Part shown: in pieces, positions 48,374 through 59,556 of the stretch
How positions within the stretch are numbered: the stretch's first letter is position 1
How the letters are laid out: every line of letters starts with the position of its first letter
From: Akebia trifoliata
Taxonomy: Eukaryota; Streptophyta; Magnoliopsida; Ranunculales; Lardizabalaceae
Reading direction: 5' to 3'
DNA: 64,000 nucleotides
Assembly (NCBI GenBank): GCA_017979445.1
Contig: JADQWC010000228.1
Coordinates: forward strand, 426,139-490,138
Translations under genes and position numbers: made by a program
The notes under the pieces: model-generated
What the model saw: only the letters and a program-made list of their open reading frames with translations
What the model was told of the DNA's origin: nothing
Databases searched by the model: none

Positions 48374-48720
48374 CACTATGTGAAAAAGGCTCATATTTGA
48401 CGGTCTTAGCCCGTCAAATTTTGAGAAATTTGACGGATCCTCCCATCAAATATGCCCGTCAAGTATTCTCTTGTAGAATTTTTTTTTGACGGCCCTGGAC
48501 TATCAAATTATTGGAGAATGGACTTAAAAAAAAAAAAAAAAAATCCATAGAGTATGACCGTCAAATTTAGAGGTTTAACAACAATAACATGGTCCTCTAA
48601 TTCACCAATCACAATGAACGAAATAATATATAAAAAAATTCAGAAAAAGAAAAATCATAAAACAAGCTCAAAACTAAACTAAATAACCCAAAATTAATAT
48701 ACATGTAAACCTCTTTATTA
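48374..48720. repeat. R end of E1 with TTTGACGG palindromes
   Basis: TTTGACGG/CCGTCAAA motifs at about 48398-48580, the first a palindrome around TCTTAGC. Homologous to the right end of E2 in inverse orientation. Confidence 0.8.
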
Positions 48721-48958
48721 AGATCGAAAATTCTGTCGAAGCTACAAATAACTGACAATAAAGCAGTATATGATATATATACAGCTATTTATGTCACACT
48801 CCTAATTTAATTTAGAACACAAAACACAAACAATTGAAGAAGCAATAATAGATTCTAAGAGATACCTAAGAGAAAGCCTAAGAAGTAACTGTATAGACAA
48901 ACTGTAAGAGAATCAACTCTCCTCAATACTATATGTGGCCCTGCAATCTTGTTGTTGA

Positions 48959-50094
48959 TCAAACTGTGAGTGGTTGTTGCTTGCCATTCCCATCATAAGG
49001 TTCGGTGGATGCCTCGGATTTCCTCTTCAGAACAACGATCCATGTCGTAACTTCCAACACTAATGCAATCCCACCCAATACACACAATACCACAATATAA
49101 GCTGTGTTCCACATTTTAGCTGGATCCAACATGTCTAGACCTTTAAACACGTTGACGATACCAAGAACAACGATGGAGTATTCAACAATATGGTGGTAAA
49201 AATTCCAGTAAATCCTGTACTTGTGATCCTTCTTTGACCTTAGGAACAATGCGAAAATCTGCACACACACAAAGAATGATAAACTCGTTATGATTGATTA
49301 AGAAAATGTGCCTAAAATAAGAAACAATGAACAAATTAGGAACAATTATAATTACCTGCAATGTTGCGAAACAAAAGAGAGTGATCCCAATATTTCGATG
49401 AGATTTGTATACCAAACCCTTCGAATTGGCCCCGAGCTGAAGACCAGTAGCCCATCCGGCAACTCCAATAACATAGGAAGAACTCTGACAAAAGATATGA
49501 AGATAAAACCAAGCTGGATCTGCTGACTTGAATGTCCTGAGATACCTAGCAAATATGGCTCCAATTGGAAACAAAATTCCCCAACTCACTGCATTCAGAA
49601 TTCTATGAATCTGCCAAAAAAAAAAACAACACAAATTAGTTTTTTTTTTTTTAAGATCATATAACAAGGAAACCAATAAGTAACAAAAACCACAAATAAA
49701 CAAAATTAAGCATAAAAAAACAACTTACATTCCTCTTTTTGAGATTTGAATTTCCTCTACTTTGGGTACTATTGCTCTGCCCACTCATTAAATCAAGTAT
49801 TCCTTTCGAACCCAAATTATCGTCTCCAAATCCATGAACATTAGGAATTCCATTAGTGATAGATGACCCCACCTGCCACATTTGATTCACCGTCGCCCCC
49901 GCCATGTTCTTCGGCAATACCACCGTAGCATACCGCCTCATCACACCATCTACGTACTCCACTTCCATTTCGGGCATATCGAACGCTATCTTCGACCGTT
50001 CAATGTTCTTGTAAGAGGTCACATTGAAGGTTTTCACTATCATGGATCCATCATCTTGTTTACAGGCAATCAGAGAATCATCACTCATAAACAA
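48959..50094 (-). pseudogene. Cytochrome b561 and DOMON domain protein fragment, captured in E1
   Basis: Three exons on the minus strand, 49729-50094, 49356-49610 and 48959-49258, all with GT/AG borders and a normal TGA. They encode the second half of a DOMON domain (GSMIVKTFNVTSYKNIERSK...MWQVGSSITNG), then a b561 core with the four expected His: [31 protein letters not shown] and [10 protein letters not shown]. Relatives are plasma-membrane proteins that move electrons between ascorbate or other donors and the apoplast. The signal peptide and first part of the DOMON domain are missing. About 306 codons remain open, so a fusion transcript could be translated, but there is no own start. Confidence 0.85.
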
Positions 50095-50383
50095 TCAACT
50101 TAAAGGAAATTTTAAGCATTTCGACAAAACATTCACCAATCTTTCTCACACTACCTCTTCTCATGACAAGTAAAACAAACTCCTCAAAAGATGCGAACAA
50201 GCTTTCCCATGGAACTCTTCAGGTACAAGCACCTCACCTGATTTCCAAGCACACCCACAATCATCGAATCAATTATTGATATTTTACTATAAAGTGATTT
50301 CAACTTCTTCTCATGTTCAATAGAAGCTAGAAAAAAATTAACCAAAACCAACGAATCTGAAATACAGAGGAAGGTAATAATAC

Positions 50384-50635
50384 CACTGGATCCATTTCAT
50401 AAGCAAGTGGCTCTAAAATAAAGTCTTCATTTTGGATGATACCATTGACCAACAAATTTCCATTGCGAACCTATAAAAGGAATCAAGTGCACAACTGAGC
50501 ACAGAATAAAAAGAGTAAAACAAAAGGATCTTCTAGAGTAAAAGTGGTAGCTTATATTTGGAGGGGAAAGCTCACTTCAACACAATCTCCTGCCTTGGCT
50601 ACAATTCTTTTGATCAACACATCAAAACCATTTTC
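50384..50635 (-). pseudogene. Plastid-type signal peptidase I (thylakoidal processing peptidase) fragment, captured in E1
   Basis: Two minus-strand exons, 50576-50635 and 50384-50470, with GT/AG borders. The first encodes VLIKRIVAKAGDCVE, the box containing the catalytic Lys of type I signal peptidases. The second encodes VRNGNLLVNGIIQNEDFILE and PLAYEMDPV, typical of plant plastid enzymes (Plsp1/TPP), which remove thylakoid-transfer peptides. The Ser box upstream and the GDN box downstream are absent, so no activity is possible. It lies upstream of the b561-DOMON exons in the same sense. Confidence 0.8.
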
Positions 50636-50819
50636 CTGCACAAAGTAACTGAATGATGTCATTTCGAAGGGCTTTATCACATATATCGCACGAATAAGGC
50701 TGCATAGTAAAGTTGCATATTTTACAAATCCGACGGTTTTTTGGAAAACTCTATCTATTCTAGTGTGGATGGCAGGCATTCCTATATTTCTTGGTTTCAA
50801 TAGGACTCATTACAAGTGT

Positions 50820-51530
50820 TGTTCTTTCTATCTACCAAATATTATCTAAAAATAATCAAGTTAGCATGTGGAGGTGTGCGCTAAAGAGTGGACTTTAGTT
50901 GACTTAGCCTTTTTCAATATGGTATGGAGGTGACTAACTTTAATGGTTTAATTAAATATTGTATGACAGAGGTACTTATGCTATCATATGACTTTTTTGG
51001 TAAGGATAGGATTCTTTGGAACTTTACTCCCACAGCCATTTGTTAGGGCCTATGTAAAGAAAGGAATGGATAAATCTTCCATGAAAAGGAGCAGTCCATG
51101 CAAGAAATCATCTTGGCCATGGTAGTTTTCTTTCTTCATCAATATTGGCTTGGCAGGGTAAGAGTTACCCTTTCCTCTCTTCCTTCCAGTCAGTGAGCTG
51201 GTGGGAAACATGACACAATTCATCTCTTGAATGGCAGTCTGGCATATAGGGCACTGATCTGTTGCTTGCTTTTAGTAGGGGCGGAGGTCAACCCAGGAGC
51301 TAATAGGTATCTTGAACTGTCACGCTTAGATTGGCTCCATCAATTGGATACCTATTTTTGAGGGAAGCAGTGGCTAAGCTGCACTTTTCTATTGTGGGGG
51401 TTTTTCTTCTACTGGTGTAAGGAGTTTTGAGAGTTCAGGGGTTCTTGTTTAGGTGGGATCTAGTGTGTAAACGGTGACCAATCTTAAGATGGGCAAACTA
51501 CAATACCCATAGAAACATATGAGCGGTGCA
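50820..51530 (+). mobile_element. LINE 3' remnant inside E1
   Basis: The plus strand around 51010-51170 reads RILWNFTPTAIC, a stop, then GLCKERNG and IFHEKEQSMQEII, which is the zf-RVT tail pattern of plant LINEs. It is heavily decayed and opposite in strand to the captured genes. Confidence 0.45.
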
Positions 51531-53960
51531 TGCACATTTATGCCAACAAAAACATAAATCATCAATATACATTTTGACAGGTTTTTTCGGTAATATTTCC
51601 CCCAAGTATTTTATTTATACAATTCATTATACTGATAAAAAAGAAAAGGCATATCCAAAGAAAAATACGTGACAAATGTAAGAAAGACATACAATGAAGC
51701 ACATTTTGCAGCCATATAACAAAAACCTGAAGCAGGAATAAGTCTTTACTCATGTCTTGGTGATAAAGAGTCACATAATTGTAAATCTAAAAACAAGTCA
51801 AGTTGTATGTAACACCAAAAGGAAATGCACGAATCACATTTACTTATTATGGTTACCATATTAACTCACATGCACTGACTTTGATTTCCTTTCCTCTCTA
51901 GCTCATGCCTTCATCACACCTTCGTATGTACGAATTGAAGTTTTATGCCTAAACATCAAGCAATATATAGTGCAATATATCCTATTATCTTAGTAATCGA
52001 GTGTTGATACTAATCAGATATTTAGCTTACCAATATACTGAACACTACTGATATTTCAAGATTTGCCACCGAAGAATTAACTCATCAACGTTTTTCACCA
52101 AGTTTATAAAACAGCTATAGATTTATTGTAGCAATGAAGTAAAGAAGGATGCACAATGATGCCAAATGAAATTTGAATTACCCAAAATATGCATTTGTTT
52201 CCTAAGAGTTGAATTGAATAGGTATCAAGACATAAACTAAGAAAATAAGATGAAAAGTAAGGGAAGAGGGTTCCGTGCCCATCAATCAAGCAACAAAATG
52301 TCATAAGCTTTCCAAGCTTCAAATGTAGCATATAGTCGAGGAGGAAAGGAAAAAAAGACTTGGCAGTGGATTCTGCCAAAGGAAACCGGTTCGACTCCCT
52401 CAGGAGATAAGTCAGTCAATGTAAGGTCAAATAAGAGATGAGTTCATATGCAGTGTGTCATGTAGAATGGAATGGATGAGCTAGGCAAAGTCTAGCCACA
52501 TTTGAAAAATCTCACTCCAAACATGAGCTGTGAGATCAAGCATGAGTGGGTTGAAATGAAAAAGGCACATCAGCAGTTGAAATCGAGCTAAAACTAGTTA
52601 AATCACCATCAATGGCACATGCATGGGGGAGGCAGAACTTTAAGTTCACCCTGTGTTACCACATCAATTTCTTGGATAAATAAAACAGTGCAAGTATTTA
52701 GCAACACAACTGATTACCAATGAAAGAAAACTAAAACATTTGAATTTAATGTGTCATACTCCCAATCTGACTAAAAGGGATGCTTTATCTTTCTCAATGC
52801 CTAAATTGAAACATAGATTTGATTTTTAGGATACAACTACGAACATAAAACATTAATAACAAGCTCTGTGACACTTGAGGGAACAAATGAACATTACCCA
52901 TATAAATAGATGGCCATGAACACGGAAAGAAGAGCATAAGCATGAACACAAACATAGACTAGCCATATAAAACAAGAACCACTCTGAATATATGAAATAA
53001 GGGACTCGAATTACTTAAAAATTTTGAAACTATCAATATGTATAAAAAAAAAAATTGTACATTATTTCATGTTGGTAAGCTGTGATTATATGGGAACCAC
53101 GAGACAACTACAAAGTTTGCTATAGTAGCCAACTATATCCTATAATGTATAAATGCAATCAAGAAATTAAGGGGGCATGAATATTCAATTACTTTTTAAG
53201 AGATAGTAACTGATCTACATACTGCAGCCCATTTCTATTCTCTCCAAATGTGCTTAGTCTAAAACCTTCATAGTAGAAGAAGCTTCAATGGTTAGAACAT
53301 ATATTGGTTATCTAAGTTCTAATAAATAATTGCATTGATCAAAAACTATTTGTTGGAACTAATTAGAAGTGATGAGCATAGTAAGACTGGTGATACTAGT
53401 CAAGCTTTATAAATAATACAAAAAATGCAATCAAACCGTGGTCATGGGAAGAATGAAAACATAACTGCTATGGACCATAGTAGAGTTATGATGTATTTTT
53501 CAAAGCAAATTTTATTAAATAAAGTTTGTTTACTTTCATAAAATTTATTAATTCAAAATTCAAAATTAACAAAAAAACATTAAAATCCAAAATCTGTACT
53601 GTTTTAGATCGTGCAACAGCGATCTTCCCCAAGCTGTTCTCTGTCTCGCATGCTTCCTGCAACATAAAAAAAGTAAAGAAAATTCAGAGATTGAAGAGCT
53701 CGAATGAGCTCTAGAAACTTCTCAATATCACCGTAGAATATCTACTTGAATCCAAGGAGAACGAAAAAAAATTGTGAGAAAAAATTCAGATCTAATCATA
53801 TCAAAACATTCAGATCTATGAAATCATTTGGATCCTTAATCAAAATTTTCTTTGTTCTTAGGTTTTATTTCGTACAAAATTAACACATTTGGAAAATAAA
53901 AAATCAAAATTAATATATTTTGCAAATAAAAAGCCCTAGATCTCATCTTCAACAATCAGA
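51531..53960. other. E1 interior without recognised genes
   Basis: AT-rich, possibly intron sequence of the source genes. No domain found in the short frames at 51562-51774 or 52104-52379. Confidence 0.4.
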
Positions 53961-53969
53961 ATAGCGTTA

Positions 53970-54596
53970 TAGATCCATCAACCTAAGAGATAGAGAGAGA
54001 GAGAGAGAGAGAGACTCACCTTAAAAAATAACAATGAACAACTTTATGGCTTCTTATTCACTCGATCGTTCCCAATGTTGAGAGATGGAGAGCACTTCAT
54101 GAGATCAGATAGAGAAAGATTGTGCGATGAGATCGATCCAGACATGAAATCGAGGGAGATAAGGAGAGAGATTGAGACATTCGAGAGAGAGAGAGCCAGA
54201 GAGCGAGTGACTGAGAGAGTTTCCAATGTTGAGAGATCCAAAGCACTTCAAGAGATCAGATTGAAAGAGATTGAGAGATGAGATCGATCCTGAGATAAGA
54301 TAGAGGGAGACAGGGAGATCGATCTAGAGATGGCTTCTTATTCACTCGATCGTTTCCAATGTTGAGAGATCAGATGGAGAGAGATTGAGCGATGAGATCG
54401 AGGGAGACAGGGAGAGAGATCAAGACAATCGAGAGAGAAAGAGAGAGCCAGAGAGTGACTGAGTGAGACAGTTTCATGTTAAGTGTGTTTGTGAACAGGA
54501 AAATCGTGGTCCAATGGCCGCGGAATTTCGGTACAAAAATTCGTCGGGCCAGGCCTAACAATTTTTTTCTTCAAAATTTGCGATTTTCACGTAGTG
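53970..54596 (-). promoter_or_regulatory. L end of E1: GA/CT-rich leader with candidate donor
   Basis: Mirror image of the L end of E2: terminus CACTACGTGAAAATC, CCGCGGCC near 54515, then CT-rich DNA on the minus strand with GATCGATC motifs. A near-perfect splice donor AAG/GTGAGT lies at 54014-54022, followed by a (CT)n run at 53993-54013. The repeated phrase TTCCAATGTTGAGAGAT occurs at about 54068, 54219 and 54352. It suggests a first non-coding exon in front of the captured exons; transcription is inferred. Confidence 0.45.
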
Positions 54597-54740
54597 TAAC
54601 TCAACTATAAATGATTAAACAACAGACCCACAAACATACTATTCAGACATATATAAGTAACCTTCAACATAGATTATTAGGACCTTGAATTCCCCATATT
54701 TAGGTCCACACACATACATATAAAACTGTTGTTTCAACTT

Positions 54741-57005
54741 TCAACCAATTGAACTAATCAAGGATGAAGGGTTGGGGGGCACAGAAACTTCGATGGATCC
54801 TTGCATCATTTATGTAACTTTATTCATTGTAGGTCTAAGCGATGGCTCCTCCTGAATGCACCAAATTGCTATCATCACAAGCTTTTCCAACCTTGTCATG
54901 TCGTCCATTGCCTCATCTTCACTCTCCATTAACATATCCAATCTTCCTTCTTTAAAGCAATCATAAGCCCAATCCATCAATATCACCTTGTCTTCATCTT
55001 TGAGATCTATTTCAAAGTTCTTCCGACAACAAATGATTTCCAATAACAAGATTCCGAAGCTGTAAACATAACTTTCACCGTGATAGCCAAGTTTTTGAAC
55101 CATTCAGGGGCAACATACCCTTTAGTCCCCCTAATACCCGTATTAGTACGAGACTGATCAAATTTCAAAAGCTTTGCTAATCCAAAATCGGAAATCCTTG
55201 CAGTAAAAGAGTCGTCAAGATGTATGTTTTGAGGCTTAATGTCACAATGAATGATTGGTGCTACACTCTTCATGTAAGTATGTGAGCCCTCTCGTGATTC
55301 CAAATGCAATCTGCATTCTTTGGTACCACTGCGGCCTTGAACTTCCAAAGAGGAAGCTCGCCAAAGAGCCGTTGCTCATGAACTCATATACCAGAAGCTG
55401 GTGTGGTCCATCGTTGCAGAATCCTAATAATTGGACTAGATTCTTGTGATTGGTAATCCGGCCAATCGCAGTTACTTCAGCTTTAAATTCTTGCTCACCT
55501 TCTTTAACCTCGCCTAACTTCTTAACCGCTACCAAGTTTCCACCATCCGATGCCATCAACCCTTTATAAACTGTTGCGAAAGCACCACTACCTAATTCTT
55601 CTTTAAAGCCATTTGTAGCTTTTTCAAGCTCTTCGTATGTAAAACTTCGCAGATTCATCCCTGACTTGGTTTGGCCCGGGTGAAGTTTCTTCGATTTCTT
55701 ACGGTAGGTGAAGAAAACAAAGAGAGAAATCAATGACAGCATCACGAAGTTCAGAAACACGGAGATCAGGACTTTTCCTTCGACACTAGAATTAATCCTC
55801 CCGTTTGAGAGTGGAAGCTTCAATTTCCAACAGTTTCCATCTCTAAAAACGGCTACTGCACAGAAACAATCACTCGAACAAGCTTCTCTGCACCAATCCT
55901 CATTTACCGATTTATACTATTCAAAGGTGGAAGGTAGCCAATCGGTGTTCATCATTTCCTTCATGTCAAATGGAGACAATTCTTGCGATCCCTCCTCGCA
56001 GTTTTGAGAAATAAAATTTTGTTTGCATCCTTTTAACTTGTTATTATGATCCAAGTAGGTATACCCGGGTGGACATTCACAACTATGTCTCTGATTCTCG
56101 TCTAATCTGCAATAGCTGTTAAACCCACAAGCCCCACTTCCTACATTCCCCATTATGCTCGTACAAATATTTGAAGGTATGTACCACATGGTGGACTACG
56201 ACTGTGGCCATCGTGCCTAAAAACTCCATCATAATCAAGTGTTCCTCTTTGGTAGAAATCTTTTTTGTTTGTTGGAATTGCGCTAGATTCTGTGAGGTTA
56301 AATAGGGTGCTTCCATTTGCTGTCGTAAGGTAAATATAGCCGGACTCATTGAAGACCATGTGAGCGCCCATTTGTTGAGTCCAGCTTAACCAGTAATAAT
56401 TGTAAAAATCGTCAGTTGGGAAAGCAATTGTGTAAAGCACGAGATTAGCATCGGTTTGAAACCGAAGCTGAAACCTTCCACTCAAGTAATCATCGCTTTC
56501 TGTCTGACGAGAAACAAGTCTGCTTCCTCGATTCAATATCAGTGTAGGCAATATGGTGTCAGTGGGATCATCAAAGCTTGCCCATATATTAATACTGTTT
56601 CGGCTCATGAGCGTGTCAAGCATAGCTGCATAAGCGGCTCCGCTTCCCATGGATTCTGCTTTCCAAATCTCTCTGCCTCAAGGATCGTTCAAAACGAGTT
56701 GACCATCAGTAGTTAGCTCAACTTTTGATCCTCTGTGCACCAAATTTGCTCCATTTGCAGACCAAACTATGGTCTTGTCAGGTACTTTGTTGAACCAGAT
56801 TGCAAGCAAGAAACCTTTGATCCCAATGGGTTGGAACCCAAAAGCAAAATCACTTGAAGGTGATGTCCATGAAGAGTTGTCATTTAAAGCAGATAGAGAT
56901 GAGCCCAAGCTAATGTTTTGGTAAGTCTTGAGATATGGTAAATAGTGGTAGGTGAAGAAGAAAGATAAACAAGAAGTGCAGTATACGATGAATGGTGGAA
57001 ACCAT
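54741..57005 (-). pseudogene. G-type lectin S-receptor-like kinase pseudogene, copy B
   Basis: Same layout as copy A, with its ATG at 57005. Lesions: an extra base near 56926 just after the signal peptide; a TGA at about 56678 in the lectin domain; a four-codon deletion near 56615; the same frame break as copy A near 56205; a TAG at 55917; loss of about 33 codons that removes the membrane segment (near 55760); and a frame break after GLTYLHEEC near 55255. The DFG motif is intact here (ISDFGLAK), unlike copy A. It cannot encode a receptor. Confidence 0.9.
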
Positions 57006-57748
57006 TGAGGAAACTATCAAGAGTAGGAGAAACAAAACAAAAGCTATGGAATTACTTGATTTATAGGCATGAAACTTGGATTAGAATCTCACTAGAAGAT
57101 GAGAGACAAACATAGAGAAGATATCATGAGAGAGTTCATTAGTTCTCCAAGTTATTGGAAAGATTGCAGCACGTACTATAGTGTATCCTTATCACTGCTA
57201 TAAAAAACAGATGTTTGGCTTCCCCAACAATTGACTTCTATAGTTGATTTGGTTTTCAAGTATGTAAGGTATCAAAAAGACCCAATTTTCTGAAAATCTT
57301 TCAAACAAATGACCTGGTGAACATAGTCCAATAAGAAAATCTTTCCTTATTGGACTATTTTGAGGCTTTTTTTTTTTTTCTCAATGTTTTAGAAATGAGT
57401 GTCATGTCATCTTCATTGGCGCACAAAATGAGATCAAAGCAAGTAACAGACCAAATGGCCCTGGTGAACATAGTGATGTTGAAATGTGAAGGGAGTGTTT
57501 GGATCGAAATGCAGAACCTGATTCCTGATTCTGATTATGGATTACTTGTCTTAAGTGAACTATAAAAACTGATTTCCATAATCCTAAATCTCCTTTGGCT
57601 ACACTTTTTCTGTAAATTGATTTTACAATTCGAAATCAGAAGCTTGTTTGGTTAAAATTGTTTCTGAAAACTAATCTTAATAGAAAAAATTACTTCATTA
57701 ACTTTCAATAAAATTTCATGGTCAACAGGTATGTTTAAAGAGTCGGGC
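57006..57748. other. 5' flank of kinase copy B
   Basis: Equivalent to A 11564-12715 without the solo LTR; CATAG near 57468 is the empty site. No gene. Confidence 0.6.
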
Positions 57749-57909
57749 TAGGGTGACATTGGGATTTATTGAGATTTTCACCTTTCTGACATAGGGTGTG
57801 CACATAACCGTAGTTGTGTTCCTTGAGATACGAGTAAAAGCATCCACGGTCATGTGTGCACCTCCACGTCAGAAATGTGAGAATCACAGTAAATCCAATG
57901 TCACCCCAG
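57749..57909. mobile_element. Foldback MITE, about 160 bp (copy B)
   Basis: Termini TAGGGTGACATTGG and CCAATGTCACCCC; orthologous in position to 12716-12875. Confidence 0.75.
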
Positions 57910-59556
57910 CATTAGTGATGTTTAAATTATCCAAAGAATTATGATGATTTTATAATTTTTATTAGCATAAATGGTCTTTTTGGCATTTTATTTATTTAAT
58001 TTTAGCTATAATCCTATGGGAAACGCCATCTCCAATCTCACCATCCTTATGTATAATAAAATAGATGTAGTGAAAGAGTCGCTTTGAAGTAATACCTAAC
58101 TCCATCCCTTTAATTTTATTAGTATTCCCTCTCGATAGGTATCATTACTAAAGTTTCATGCTAAATACTATTTTATTTTTACTCTTATTCTTTTGTTGAA
58201 ACATGGAGAAAAGAATGAGAAGGTCATTAATTATCTTCTTCTCTAGAATAAATCCTTGGACCCACATAATAAATCAAATAAGAAATTCTTTAAAAAAAAG
58301 TATTTGAAAAAAGAAAAGAAAAAAAAAATCAATTGATAATATTGAAGCACGATTCGCCCAACGACTAAATTTTTCATAGCTTAAAAGGAAAAAAAATCAA
58401 TTGATAGAGCTCTGACACTTCAAAAATCTTGTGAACAGAGCTTCTACTGAATCTCACTAGAACTGAACAAGGAAGTGAGAGGGCAGACAAGAACTCTTGA
58501 GGTAAGAATTAGGAGAAGAAGAAGAATAGAGAATAAAAGTAAAAAAAGAAAACGAAAAGGAGGAGGGGGTATTTAGAGATCTCAGAAGCGTCGAGATACG
58601 CAAAGGATGGAAAGTTAAGATTTCCTTGATTAGTGTAACAATGATGGGCTGTCGAAGCATTGAATGCGCGTGGGAAACGAAAGAATGGTACAAACAAGCG
58701 TACACAACCAACCATCCAAAATGTGATACATGTACGCGTCGCATAAATGCCTTGCAGCTGACACACACGGTTATCAAGACTTGATAGTCGGCAGTGCACG
58801 AGGAAGTCATTAATAGCACCGCCATGGAAATTCGAACAGTCAAACTTCAAATTTAATGTCAAAGGCAGAAGGCAAAAGGAAAAGTGAATGTTAACGATCC
58901 AACATGTTGATAATTAATAATTTAGTCTCGATCCCTCGGATCAAGACATTGATAGGGAGTATTATGGAGGATAATTTTTAGACACTAACACATGACAGTT
59001 ATGAGATGATTTTATCGAGGCACATGTGAAGAAGATTCGACCAACTAGTAAAGATCGGAATAAGGGAGATCGGGTAATACAAGAAGAGAATCTTAAATCG
59101 AGATTCTGAGGATCGGGGATATAATTTCGTCACATCGTGTCCATGAAAATCAGGAATTTAACCATATTCGCGAGAATCAAGGGAAGTCCCTAAAAGGACG
59201 AGAATGGATAAAACAGAAATCAAAGAAAAAATTAGGGAGGAAGTTACCAAATGACTATCCCAATTAACCATATGTTGACTCTATCATTGTATATCTATAA
59301 TACTCTATTTTGTAATATAAAAAAACTAAGCTCTTTTTCCAGTAAATCAGATTCGATGAACCACAAAATAACGGGGGTTCTCGTATCGCACTTTTGTCGT
59401 TCTCATTACTAAATGTATGTCTGTCATTCAAAAATTACAAACTAAGATAAGAGTTTTGAGAGGGAGAGGGAGAGTTTTTCCATTACCTTAGGGTTGAAGC
59501 CGATTGTGAGAGAGAGAAAATAGAGAAAGTCCGTCTTCTACATTCAGGGTTGAAGC
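57910..59556. other. Block B intergenic, including about 600 bp lost from A
   Basis: About 57990-58580 has no counterpart in A; the A junction (GCATTTTCTCAACAGCGTC) looks like a simple deletion there. The remainder matches A 12955-13990. Overlapping frames at 58457-58862 are not recognised. Confidence 0.5.

Larger units (their letters stand above)
48374..54596 (-). mobile_element. 6.2-kb CACTA element (E1) with captured gene fragments
   Basis: Starts CACTATGTGAAAAAGG and ends GATTTTCACGTAGTG. TAA lies on both sides (48371-48373, 54597-54599), and block A has the empty site CCATACTAACTCGACTG near 9048. Relative to E2 the element is inverted: its L end (CACTACGTGAAAATC) is at 54596. It carries, on the minus strand, two exons of a plastid-type signal peptidase and three exons of a b561-DOMON gene, plus a plus-strand LINE remnant. 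No transposase. It is a clean, relatively recent, non-autonomous gene-carrying insertion. Confidence 0.92.

Noticed and set aside
54044..54561. Arg/Glu-rich and Ser/Leu-rich frames in the E1 L end
   Set aside because: Low-complexity translation of GA/CT repeats.
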